64,000 bases of DNA from Fulvimarina uroteuthidis (lineage in GTDB: Bacteria; Pseudomonadota; Alphaproteobacteria; Rhizobiales; Rhizobiaceae). The DNA is taken from the NCBI RefSeq assembly GCF_034321785.1, contig NZ_JAXLPB010000002.1, forward strand, positions 930,001 to 994,000. Direction: 5' to 3'. The translations under genes and the position numbers were made by a program. The notes below the pieces were generated by a model. The model made no database searches. It saw nothing but the letters and a program-made list of their open reading frames with translations, and was not told the DNA's origin. Shown in pieces: positions 53,755 to 61,816 of this stretch (position 1 is its first letter; each line of letters starts with the position of its first letter).

Positions 53755-54228
53755 GGGATGTCGAAACTGCCGCGAAAAATGCCGATCGGCCCGCACTAGC
53801 CCCATTCGCGCTGCGGCGACAGGGCGCGGGCGGACAAGAAAGGTTGACGCGACCGGATCCCGGGTGCGCGGCGGCATGTCCGATGCGGGCTTCGGACGGG
53901 AACGGCGGACATGAAAAAGGACGGCGAGGGGGAAGCCGTCCTTTTTCAACTGCGGGGTCTTTTCGCGATCGAGGGGGATGATCGCTTGGGGTATCTGGTT
54001 AACACTGCCGGCGAAATTCGGTTCCGGCACGTTTCGAAAAAAATCAGACAGACCGCCCGGTCATCGTTCGACAGGGTGCGGCCCATGTCTGGACATCGTG
54101 CTGGAGAGATCCGGCATTCCAGGCCTCCCGCGCCACCGCCGAGGCCAAACGGGCGACCGACACCGGTACCTCTTGCGCGATTTTTCTGCTAGCCTCTTCC
54201 CCAGCGACTACGGCTTCGGACATGGGGC
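53755..54228. other. 474-base divergent intergenic region with a free-standing terminator
   Basis: Between the EamA transporter (minus) and the pseudo-phosphatase (plus). Its main feature is a strong bidirectional terminator at 53914-53946, oddly placed upstream of both genes. The open frames (53911-54192 plus; 54044-54328 minus) resemble no known protein. A short untranslated RNA in either direction would explain the terminator, but I could not identify its promoter. Confidence 0.5.
53914..53946. terminator. Bidirectional Rho-independent terminator
   Basis: AAAAAGGACGGC, a 9-base loop GAGGGGGAA, GCCGTCCTTTTT. The 7-bp GC stem is flanked by A5 and T5, so it would terminate on both strands. 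No annotated gene ends nearby. Confidence 0.85.
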
Positions 54229-54831
54229 ATGCCGGCATTGAGAGAATTCTCCCTTGAAGACATGACTGTCCGTCATGCGGGCAAAAGCGAAACCTCTGAT
54301 TCGGGTGTCCCGCCGGCAACACCGGCACGGTTTTCGGCCGAACTTCTGGTGCGCGGCCAATCGGAAGCGCGCCGCATGATCGACGCCATCGCGCCGACGC
54401 ATATTCTGTCGATCACCCTGCCGGGCCGGTCCTATCTCGGACCGACCGGGTTTCCCTCCGACAGGCATCTGTTCGTCAGCTTCGACGATGTGGACGACGT
54501 GGCGGCGTCGAACGGGCCCGACGAGGACATGGTGCGCCGCATCCTCGACTTCGCCCGCGCGATTCCGGCCGACGGCAAGCTCCTGATCCATGGTCTCCTC
54601 GGTGTCAGGCGCTCCGCGGCGGTCGCCCTCGGCCTCCTTGCCGATCGCCTTCCGCCGGAGGAAGCCGCACAGGTCCTGACGCGGTTCTGCAGCCAGCCGC
54701 CGGATCCCCAGCCCGGCGTGCTCGCTTTGTTCGACGGCGTGCTAAGCCTCGACGGTGCGCTGGTCGCGGCGTCCTCGAACCGCTTCGTGCAGGGGCGGAA
54801 CGCCATTCGCCGCCGGTCCGCCGACGTCTGA
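54229..54831 (+). CDS. Dual-specificity/tyrosine phosphatase-like protein lacking catalytic Cys
   Basis: A 200-residue DSP-fold protein. Its P-loop reads IHGLLGVRRSAAVALGLLA where active enzymes have HCxxGxxRS: Arg128 and Ser129 are kept but Cys122 is replaced by Gly (GGT at 54592-54594). LFVSFDDVDD fits the acid-loop region, and LARAIPADGKLLIHG the strand before the P-loop. So the protein likely binds phosphate or a partner without hydrolysing it. ATG 54229 or 54262 could be the start. An LMW protein-tyrosine phosphatase gene lies convergently next to it. Confidence 0.8.
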   Translation: MPALREFSLEDMTVRHAGKSETSDSGVPPATPARFSAELLVRGQSEARRMIDAIAPTHILSITLPGRSYLGPTGFPSDRHLFVSFDDVDDVAASNGPDEDMVRRILDFARAIPADGKLLIHGLLGVRRSAAVALGLLADRLPPEEAAQVLTRFCSQPPDPQPGVLALFDGVLSLDGALVAASSNRFVQGRNAIRRRSADV

Positions 54832-54903
54832 TCGCCCGCCCCGCCCTTCGACCGCACCGTCACGGAAATCGAAAGCCGGCGGCGATGTCCGCCGGATCGG
54901 CCG

Positions 54904-55410
54904 TCAGGGCTTTCGTTCGCCCCGAAGCGCGGCGGCAAGGCCCTTCGCGCCCGCCGTCACATCGGTCCAGGTCGTCTCGAAGCCTTCCGCTCCGCCATAA
55001 TAGGGATCGGCGACAGGGTCCCCGCCGCGGCCGTCGACATGATCGAGGAGCAGGCTGAGTTCGGCGGTCGCATCGTCCGGTCTGAGGGCGCGCAGCCCAT
55101 CGAGATTATCGCCGTCGAGCGCCACGATATGGGTGAAGCGGTGGAAGTCGCGGGGCGAAACCTGCCGGGCCCGATAGGCGGAGATGTCGGTGCCGTGACG
55201 AAGCGCCACCGCGATCGCGCGCCTGTCGGGGGGATTGCCCACGTGCCAGTCGCCGGTGCCGGCCGAGGCGACGCGCGCATCGAGCCGAAGCCGGTCCGCC
55301 TCGAGCGTGAACGCGGCCTCGGCGAGCGGGGAGCGGCAGATATTGCCGAGGCACACGAACAGGACCGAAGGAGTCTTTGCCATCGTCGCGTCCGTCATTG
55401 CGTCCACCAT
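54904..55410 (-). CDS. Low-molecular-weight protein-tyrosine phosphatase
   Basis: Cytoplasmic LMW-PTP, 168 residues. P-loop CLGNICRS (Cys20, Arg26) follows VLFV at the N-terminus. The general acid Asp sits in VADPYYGGAEGFETTW near the C-terminus. Three Met codons compete (55410, 55398, 55383); AGGAGG is spaced best for 55398. An intact catalytic set distinguishes it from the adjacent pseudo-phosphatase. It lies 48 bases downstream of the MBL-fold gene's end side on the same strand order (MBL first), so co-transcription is not excluded. Confidence 0.94.
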   Translation of the reverse strand: MVDAMTDATMAKTPSVLFVCLGNICRSPLAEAAFTLEADRLRLDARVASAGTGDWHVGNPPDRRAIAVALRHGTDISAYRARQVSPRDFHRFTHIVALDGDNLDGLRALRPDDATAELSLLLDHVDGRGGDPVADPYYGGAEGFETTWTDVTAGAKGLAAALRGERKP

Positions 55411-55458
55411 CCTCCTGCCCGCCTTTTCCGGCCTCCTGCGGCGCGGATTCGGACGCGC

Positions 55459-56523
55459 CTACTCGCCGCCCGCCGCCTCGTTCGCCACGGCGAGCTGATA
55501 GCTTTCCGGGATGTAGCGAAAGCCGCCATCGGCCATCCGTTCGACATAGCCGACCGCCGGAAACGGCATGTGATAGCCGATGAACGGGATCCGCTCGTCG
55601 GCGATCCGGCCGAAGACCCGTTCCCGTGTCTCTGCGGCCCGTTCCTTGTCGATATCGAACCTCACATGCCATTGCGGCCTTTGCAGCGAGGCGACGAAGT
55701 GGTTGGCCGTGTCGGCCGTCAGCATCAGGCGCTGGCCCTGCGAGGCAATCTCGAAGATCATGTGCCCCGGCGTGTGGCCGGGAGCGGCGATCGCGGTGAT
55801 GCCGGTCACGACCGCCTCGCCGTCGCTCACGAAGGTGAACCGGTCCTTCAGCGGCACGAGAAGCTTGGCGACGAGTTCGGCATTGCCGGCCTGCGGGCCG
55901 CTCGCGGCCTCCTGCGACGTCCAATAGTCCCACTCGGCCTGTCCACCGACATAGCGGGCGTTGGGGAATACGGGGGTTCCGTCTTGCCGGACGAGGCCCT
56001 GAATGTGATCGCCGTGGAAATGGGTGAGGACGACGATGGTGACGGCGTCGGTCCCGTAGCCGGCCGTCGCCATTCGCTCGACCAGCTTGCCGAGACCGTT
56101 CTCCCGGCCGCTTTCGCCGAAGCCTGTATCGAAGAGGACGAGATTGTCGTCGAGTTCGACGAGCGTCGGCGCGAAGGTCGAGACGATGCGGGTTTCGGGC
56201 AGGTAGTTCGCGCGCATCAAGGCGGCCATGGCACTGGCCTCCTGATCCATGCCGAAGGTCGGGTGGGGTCCGTCGCCGGGACGCTCCCCATCGAGCACGG
56301 TCGTCACCCGTGCGGCGCCGAGATCGAACCGCGCCCAGCCCGGCGTGTCCATCATGGCGCGGTTCGTGTCGGCTTCGGCGTCGGCCACGGCATCCGTGTC
56401 CGATGCGTCCTGCGCGCGGGCTGATACCGACAGTCCGGCGGCGGCAAGGCCCAGTGTCGAGCCGGCGGCGAGCGCCTGGCGGCGGGTAAGGCGGGTCGAG
56501 GCTTCGGTCTGTCGATCGGTCAT
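55459..56523 (-). CDS. Tat-exported MBL-fold metallohydrolase
   Basis: Periplasmic metallo-beta-lactamase-fold hydrolase, 354 residues. The N-terminus TRLTRRQALAAGSTLGLAAAG is a twin-arginine signal with cleavage near ARAQD. Zinc motif THFHGDHIQGL, the later APGHTPGH and LTADTANHF, and FIGYHMPFP complete the MBL ligands. This type resembles quorum-quenching lactonase-like or arylsulfatase-like MBL enzymes, but the substrate is not evident. ATG 56523 has GGGAG upstream. Divergent from the MFS pump. Confidence 0.92.
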   Translation of the reverse strand: MTDRQTEASTRLTRRQALAAGSTLGLAAAGLSVSARAQDASDTDAVADAEADTNRAMMDTPGWARFDLGAARVTTVLDGERPGDGPHPTFGMDQEASAMAALMRANYLPETRIVSTFAPTLVELDDNLVLFDTGFGESGRENGLGKLVERMATAGYGTDAVTIVVLTHFHGDHIQGLVRQDGTPVFPNARYVGGQAEWDYWTSQEAASGPQAGNAELVAKLLVPLKDRFTFVSDGEAVVTGITAIAAPGHTPGHMIFEIASQGQRLMLTADTANHFVASLQRPQWHVRFDIDKERAAETRERVFGRIADERIPFIGYHMPFPAVGYVERMADGGFRYIPESYQLAVANEAAGGE

Positions 56524-56807
56524 CCGGTGTCTCCCAGGGTTCGATGTCTCTTCGGCGCTGCGTCGACGGGCGGCAGCTTTCGCGCATCATCCGCAAGAAT
56601 GGCGCCGCTGGAGCCCGGCGGCAAGGCATCCTCGGGCAATCGTGATCGGCCTTCGGGATCGTGCCATTCACCGTTCGGTCGTTCGCGACGGCGTGTTCTC
56701 CCTATCGTTTCGCGAAATCCGACCTATGTTCGCCGACAGTTCCCAACGGTCCAGCACGACCCACGCGTCGACCTTCGATGCCGCCGGATGTTTCAGGAGT
56801 GTCCCCT

Positions 56808-58196
56808 GTGAAACGGATTGTCCCGATCGTCCTGGCCGTCGCGCTTTTCATGGAGACGATGGACGCGACTGTGATCGCGACCTCGCTGCCGGTGATCGCC
56901 GCCGATCTCGGTACCAGCCCGATCGCGCTGAAACTGGCGCTGACGAGCTATTACGTGTCGCTGGCGATCTTCATTCCCGTGTCGGGGCGCCTTGCGGACC
57001 GGTTCGGGGCCAAGAACGTCTTCCGGCTGGCGATCTTCGTCTTCATGCTGGGCTCGCTCGCCTGCGCGCTCTCCTCCTCGCTCGAGGCCTTCGTCGCCTC
57101 GCGCTTCCTGCAAGGTGTCGGCGGGGCGATGATGACGCCGGTCGGGCGGCTGCTTCTGGTGCGCGCCGTCCCCAAGGCGGATCTCGTCGGCGCGATGGCC
57201 TGGTTCACCATTCCCGCGCTGATCGGCCCGCTGATCGGTCCCCCGCTCGGCGGTGCGATCGCCACCTATTCCGACTGGCGCTGGATCTTCCTCATCAATC
57301 TGCCGATCGGCGTCATCGGCATCGTGCTCGCGACGCGCTTCCTGCCCTTCGTCGCGCGGGTGCGGGACGTCTCCTTCGACTGGCCCGGTTTCGTCCTGTC
57401 CGGCTTTGCCTGCGCCGGTCTCGTCTTCGGCTTTTCGGTGGTGTCGCTGCCGGCGCTGCCACCGGTGGTCGGCGTCGTCCTGATCGTTGCCGGCACGCTC
57501 GCGGCCCTTCTCTACGTCCGCCATGCAAGGCGCGCCGCAACGCCGATCCTGAAGCTGACTCTGCTGAAGATCCCCACCTTGCGCGTCAGCATCGTCGCCG
57601 GAACGTTGTTCCGGGTCGGCACCGGCTCGGTGCCGTTCCTCCTGCCGCTGATGCTGCAGATCGGCTACGGCTATTCTGCGCTTCAGTCGGGGCTCGTCGC
57701 CAGCGCGTCCATGGGCGGGGCGATCCTGATGAAGTTCCTGGCGAAACCGGTCCTGAAGCGCTTCGGCTTCCGGTCGACCCTCGTGGTCTCGACCGTCACC
57801 GGCGGCGCGCTGATCGTCGCGATCGGTCTCGAAACCCTCGCCGGATCGATCACCGCGCTCGTCTGCCTGCTGCTCGTGGGCGGGTTCTTCCGCTCGCTCT
57901 TCTTCACGGGCATCAACACGCTCGGCTTCGCCGATCTTTCGACCAGGGAGACCGGCGATGCCACCGCGATGATGGCGGCCACCCAGCAGGTCTCGATCGC
58001 GTTCGGCGTGGCGCTGGCCGGCACCATCCTGGAAGCGGGCATGGCGATCGCCGGGGGAACGGTTCCGCAGGTCGCCGACTTCGCCATCGCCTTCACGGTC
58101 GCAGGTCTCCTGATGATCACCGCCGCCGTGCCGTTCCTCGGCCTGTCGCGCGAGGCGGGAGACGAGGTCGCCGGCCGGTCCTTCCCGGCCGCATAG
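56808..58196 (+). CDS. MFS drug transporter (DHA2/EmrB type)
   Basis: Proton-driven efflux pump of 462 residues from GTG 56808 (CAGGAG at 56794-56799). It opens VLAVALFMETMDATVIATSLPVIAADL, the DHA2 signature, with GRLADRFGAKNVF as motif A, QGVGGAMMTPVGRL as motif B and DWRWIFLINLPIGVIGI typical of 14-helix pumps. The substrate is unknown. An alternative longer frame from 56661 lacks a hydrophobic start and overlaps presumed promoter. It precedes rlmE convergently (77 bases). Confidence 0.92.
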   Translation: MKRIVPIVLAVALFMETMDATVIATSLPVIAADLGTSPIALKLALTSYYVSLAIFIPVSGRLADRFGAKNVFRLAIFVFMLGSLACALSSSLEAFVASRFLQGVGGAMMTPVGRLLLVRAVPKADLVGAMAWFTIPALIGPLIGPPLGGAIATYSDWRWIFLINLPIGVIGIVLATRFLPFVARVRDVSFDWPGFVLSGFACAGLVFGFSVVSLPALPPVVGVVLIVAGTLAALLYVRHARRAATPILKLTLLKIPTLRVSIVAGTLFRVGTGSVPFLLPLMLQIGYGYSALQSGLVASASMGGAILMKFLAKPVLKRFGFRSTLVVSTVTGGALIVAIGLETLAGSITALVCLLLVGGFFRSLFFTGINTLGFADLSTRETGDATAMMAATQQVSIAFGVALAGTILEAGMAIAGGTVPQVADFAIAFTVAGLLMITAAVPFLGLSREAGDEVAGRSFPAA

Positions 58197-58273
58197 GACA
58201 GCCGCGCCGACCGCGCGGAGCCGGTGGGATCGGCCGGCGTGACGGCGCGAAGCCCGTCCGCCTCAGGCGCGTG

Positions 58274-59023
58274 TCAACCGAGCGGCCCGGCTTCGGCATC
58301 GTCCGGATCGCCGGCCTCGTCCCCGCCCTGCGACGGGCGGGCCTTGCGGCCCTTGAAGTCCTTGGCGAGAAGATAGAGCTCCACCGATCCGTCCCGGCTC
58401 GCCGGCGGCTTGACATGGTGGATCGTCTTGAAATTCTGCTTCAGGAGGTCGAGCAGGTCGCGCTCGGTTCCCCCCTGGAACGTCTTGCACAGGAAGTGTC
58501 CGCCCGGAACGAGCGTGCGGATCGCGAAGTCGGTCGCCACCTCGACGAGATGCATGGTGCGCAGATGATCGGTCTGGCGATGGCCGATCGTCGGCGCCGC
58601 CATGTCCGACAGGACGATGTCCGGCGGGCCGCCCAGCGTCTCGATCAGGCGATCGGGTGCGTCGGCGTCGAGAAAGTCCATCAGCAGGATCTCGGCGCCG
58701 GCCACCGGGCCGACCTCCAGATAATCGATCCCGACGACGCGGATATCGTCGCTGGTCGAGCCGGTGCGCTCGACCGCGACCTGGCACCAGCCGCCGGGCG
58801 CGGCGCCCAGATCCACGATGCGCTGTCCCGGCTTCAGCAGCTTGTAGCGGTCGTCGATCTCGATCAGCTTGTAGGCGGCGCGCGAGCGGTAGCCGTCGGC
58901 CTTGGCCTGGCGAACGTAGGGGTCGTTCAGCTGGCGTTCGATCCACCGGCGCGACGAGGCCTTGAGGCCGCGCTTCTTCTTGACCTTCACGTAAAGACCG
59001 CGTGGGTTGTTCTCCTTGGCCAT
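58274..59023 (-). CDS. rlmE: 23S rRNA (uridine-2552-2'-O)-methyltransferase
   Basis: FtsJ/RrmJ enzyme that methylates U2552 in the ribosomal A-loop. The 249 residues from ATG 59023 include the K-D-K-E catalytic set: RSRAAYKLIEID, VLSDMAAPTIG, FLCKTFQGG and GSVELYLLA. The SAM motif is VDLGAAPGGWCQVA. An acidic tail (GGDEAGDPDDAEAG) ends the protein. Its start overlaps the ppx stop by one base. Confidence 0.96.
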   Translation of the reverse strand: MAKENNPRGLYVKVKKKRGLKASSRRWIERQLNDPYVRQAKADGYRSRAAYKLIEIDDRYKLLKPGQRIVDLGAAPGGWCQVAVERTGSTSDDIRVVGIDYLEVGPVAGAEILLMDFLDADAPDRLIETLGGPPDIVLSDMAAPTIGHRQTDHLRTMHLVEVATDFAIRTLVPGGHFLCKTFQGGTERDLLDLLKQNFKTIHHVKPPASRDGSVELYLLAKDFKGRKARPSQGGDEAGDPDDAEAGPLG

Positions 59024-60780
59024 CAGGCGCTCCGTCTGGCGGATCGGTCGGAGCGGCGCCACACCCGGTCCGCGATCATCATTTCGATCAGAAGTCCCTC
59101 GCGAAGGCCGCGATCGGCGACCCGCAGGGCGCGCGCCGGCCAGATCCGCCGAATGGCCTCTAGAATGGCGCAGCCGGCGAGAACCAAGTCGGCGCGGTCG
59201 CTGCCGATGCAAGGGTTCGCGACCCGTTCCTCAAAGCTCCAGCTCAGGATTTTCGCCACGAGCCGGTCCGCATCGTCGCGCGTCAGCCAGAGACCGTCGA
59301 CCTGGCGCCGATCGTAGCGTTCGAGATTGAGGTGGATGCCGGCCAGCGTCGTGACCGTGCCGGACGTGCCGAGCAGGTGGAAGCCCGGCGTGTCGATCAG
59401 ATCGTCGAGCTTCTCGCGCCCCGGAAAATCCTCGATCAGGTCGATCGTCTCCAGGATCATCGTCTCGAACAGCTCGGGCGTCACGTTGCGTCCTCCGTGC
59501 CGTTCGGCAAGGGACACGACGCCGACGGGCAGAGACGTCCAGCCGACGATGCGGTTCGCGAGCTTCCGGATCGGACCGTCGCGAAGGTCCAGCAGCGCGA
59601 TCTCGGACGAGCCCCCGCCGATATCGAAGAGGACGGCGCCCCGCGTGCCGGCCTCGATCAGCGAGCCGCAGCCCGAGACGGCGAGGCGCGCCTCGGCCTC
59701 GCGGCTGACGATTTCGAGATCGAGCCCGGTTTCGCGCCCGACCCGTTCGATGAACTCTTCGCCGTTGGCCGCCGCGCGGCAGGCTTCGGTCGCGATCAGC
59801 CGCATGCGCGTCACGTCCCGCGCCGCAAGCTTTTGCGCGCACACGTTGAGGGCGGCGACCGCCCGGTCCATCGCGCCCTTGGACAGGGACCCGGTTCGCC
59901 CGAGGCCCTCGCCGAGACGAACGATGCGCGAAAACGCATCGATGACCCGGAACTGGCCGGGGCGGGTGGGGGCGGCCATCAACAGGCGGCAATTGTTGGT
60001 GCCGAGATCGAGGGCCGCGTAGATCGGGCTCGGCGTCGCGTTCTGTGCCGCGGGCCTGCGGGACCCGGCGCCGGCGCTCGCACCGACGGGTGCCTGCCGG
60101 CCGTTCGCGTCCGGCTGGCCGTCCGGCACACGGGTTCGGCCCTCGTCGGCCGCGCGATCGTTCGGCGCCGCGTGAGGGGATGGCGATGCAGACGGAGACG
60201 CCTCGGCCTTGCGATTGCCGCCGCGCGAACGGCTGCGCCGCATCTTGCGCATGCCGCGCTGGCCCGGCTCGCGGGCATCGGCTCTCTGCCCGGCGGGCGG
60301 TTCGGGCTTTTCGGCCGGGGAAAGCCCGGCCTTTTGATCACGCCTGTCGGCGTCCCCGCCTTCCGCAAAGGCCGGTGCGGCATCGCGCGAAGCGGCGATC
60401 TTGCGGCGGCGACGCTTCTGGCGTTTGGAGAGCCGATCCTTGCCGTCCGCCTCCGCCCCGGCGTTTGCGTCGTTGACGCCGGCTGTCGGCGTCCGTTTCG
60501 GGCCACGGGGTCGCTGCCGCGCGGAACCAGGGTTCGCATCGTTCTCGAACTGCTTCGGCCCATCCATGGCGCCGGGCTGTCTTGCAGACACCACGCCTTG
60601 CGGAGCCGAGCCGCGCCTCCGGTCGGGTTCGTCCTTGCGAGACTCACCCGCGCGATCACGTTCGCGGCGGGCCTGCTCGTCATGCCGCATGCGCGGGCCC
60701 ATGGATGGGGTCAGGTCGCGCTCAGCTGTGTCTTTGGACGATCGACGGTGGCGGTTCCCTTCATTCCCGCTTCTCAACAC
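59023..60780 (-). CDS. ppx: Ppx/GppA phosphatase with long basic N-terminal extension
   Basis: Exopolyphosphatase or pppGpp phosphatase. The ASKHA domain starts near residue 250: ALDLGTNNCRLL (phosphate-1), SREAEARLAVSG with the catalytic Glu, FDIGGGSSEIAL (phosphate-2), LGTSGTVTTLAG and the C-terminal DRGLREGLL. The first ~245 residues are disordered and rich in Arg, Lys, Pro and Gly (KRQKRRRRKIAASRD, MRKMRRSRSRGGNRK), perhaps binding RNA or polyphosphate. GTG 60780 is the most upstream start; Met at 60687 is an alternative. Coupled to rlmE. Confidence 0.92.
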   Translation of the reverse strand: MLRSGNEGNRHRRSSKDTAERDLTPSMGPRMRHDEQARRERDRAGESRKDEPDRRRGSAPQGVVSARQPGAMDGPKQFENDANPGSARQRPRGPKRTPTAGVNDANAGAEADGKDRLSKRQKRRRRKIAASRDAAPAFAEGGDADRRDQKAGLSPAEKPEPPAGQRADAREPGQRGMRKMRRSRSRGGNRKAEASPSASPSPHAAPNDRAADEGRTRVPDGQPDANGRQAPVGASAGAGSRRPAAQNATPSPIYAALDLGTNNCRLLMAAPTRPGQFRVIDAFSRIVRLGEGLGRTGSLSKGAMDRAVAALNVCAQKLAARDVTRMRLIATEACRAAANGEEFIERVGRETGLDLEIVSREAEARLAVSGCGSLIEAGTRGAVLFDIGGGSSEIALLDLRDGPIRKLANRIVGWTSLPVGVVSLAERHGGRNVTPELFETMILETIDLIEDFPGREKLDDLIDTPGFHLLGTSGTVTTLAGIHLNLERYDRRQVDGLWLTRDDADRLVAKILSWSFEERVANPCIGSDRADLVLAGCAILEAIRRIWPARALRVADRGLREGLLIEMMIADRVWRRSDRSARRSA

Positions 60781-61104
60781 TTCTCTCCGGCGCCCGGGCC
60801 CGCACTCGGCGGACGGCGCCTCAACTGTCTTTTGTCACCGGAGAGTGTACCAAGCCATGGCCGGGAAACAAGGGTGATTGTCGCGCCGGCCCGACAGGGG
60901 AGCGACGAAGGCGCGCAGCGCGCACCGGACCGGTGCGTGCGGCGGCATCGAAGCCGCGCGGCCTCGAGAGACGCAGTCCGATCTCGGGACCGCCCCTTCC
61001 CGGGACCGCCGGACCCGTGTCCGGCCGACAAAGCTCCCGGCACGTCCCCCGCCCGGCACGCGAACGCGAAGGGGCGCGCGAGGCGTCGGGCAGGGCGCAT
61101 CGGG
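60781..61104. other. 324-base intergenic stretch
   Basis: Lies between the ppx start and the end of marR. It includes an interrupted palindrome, CGCACCGG-A-CCGGTGCG (60921-60937), that could be a regulator site. Open frames on both strands look like Arg/Pro-rich shadow frames of high-GC DNA. The ppx promoter must lie here, but no clear -35/-10 pair is visible. Confidence 0.5.
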
Positions 61105-61593
61105 TCAGGCGATGGGGACCGAAACGCCTGCGTCTTCCAGTTCGGGCTCCACCGGCTCGCCCGTCATGTTCGAGCGCACATGGCTGAGAAGCCGCTCGAT
61201 CTCGGCGCATTCCTGCTTCGACAGGCCGCGGGTGACCCGTGCGTAGACCTCCAGCGCGACGGGGCGGGCATTGGCGAACACGGTGGCGGCTTTGGCCGTG
61301 GTGTTGATCACCTTGGCGCGGCGGTCGTGCGGATCGGGCGTACGCTTGACCAGCCCGCGATTCTCCAGCCTGTCGAGATAGGCGGACAAGGTCATGGGTT
61401 CGACACCCATGCGCTCGGCGAGAACGGCTTGACGGCTTCCTTCGTGGCGAGCCACATGGGAAAGGGCGCGGATTTCACCTTGAGTCAGTTCAAGTCCCGC
61501 GTCGAGAACGGCTTTTTCGAACTGTTGGCGAAACAGCCGGGCAACGTCGGTCAAGAGAAATCCAAGCGCATTGCCGGATTGGGGGTTGGGCAT
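61105..61593 (-). CDS. MarR-family transcriptional regulator
   Basis: Winged-helix regulator, 162 residues from ATG 61593; an in-frame TTG at 61608 would add five. The DNA-binding part is LTQGEIRALSHVARHEGSRQAVLAERMGVEPMTLSAYLDRLENRGLVKR, with the wing DPHDRRAKVINTT typical of MarR. It is divergent from the M3 peptidase, and an imperfect palindrome between them (61655-61674) may be its operator, consistent with autoregulation and/or control of the peptidase. Confidence 0.92.
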   Translation of the reverse strand: MPNPQSGNALGFLLTDVARLFRQQFEKAVLDAGLELTQGEIRALSHVARHEGSRQAVLAERMGVEPMTLSAYLDRLENRGLVKRTPDPHDRRAKVINTTAKAATVFANARPVALEVYARVTRGLSKQECAEIERLLSHVRSNMTGEPVEPELEDAGVSVPIA

Positions 61594-61654
61594 CAAAAAC
61601 TCGGTCAACTATGGTTACGCGGCAAGGCGCCGCCGGAAATTCAATAACACTTGA

Positions 61655-61674
61655 CATAGCAATCGCTGCTTATG
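61655..61674. promoter_or_regulatory. Imperfect palindrome, possible MarR operator
   Basis: The 20-bp sequence beginning CATAGCAATC and ending GCTGCTTATG is close to its own reverse complement (CATA-GCA…TGC-TTATG). A TTGACA hexamer (61651-61656) overlaps its left side. Its place between marR and the M3 gene fits a repressor site. Confidence 0.5.
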
Positions 61675-61816
61675 AAGTGAAGCCCGTTTCCAACGTTCAG
61701 GTTGAATTTGTCGCTTTGCGCCGCAAGACGGTCTGTTTCAACACGAGGAACTGACCGGCGCGGATCGCACGCGCCACATCCATCGCGACCCGCTCAACGA
61801 ACAGGAAGGAAGAATA

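Noticed and set aside
60774..61210. Overlapping ORFs between ppx and marR
   Set aside because: Several mutually overlapping Arg/Pro-rich frames on both strands, none with a ribosome-binding site or family match.
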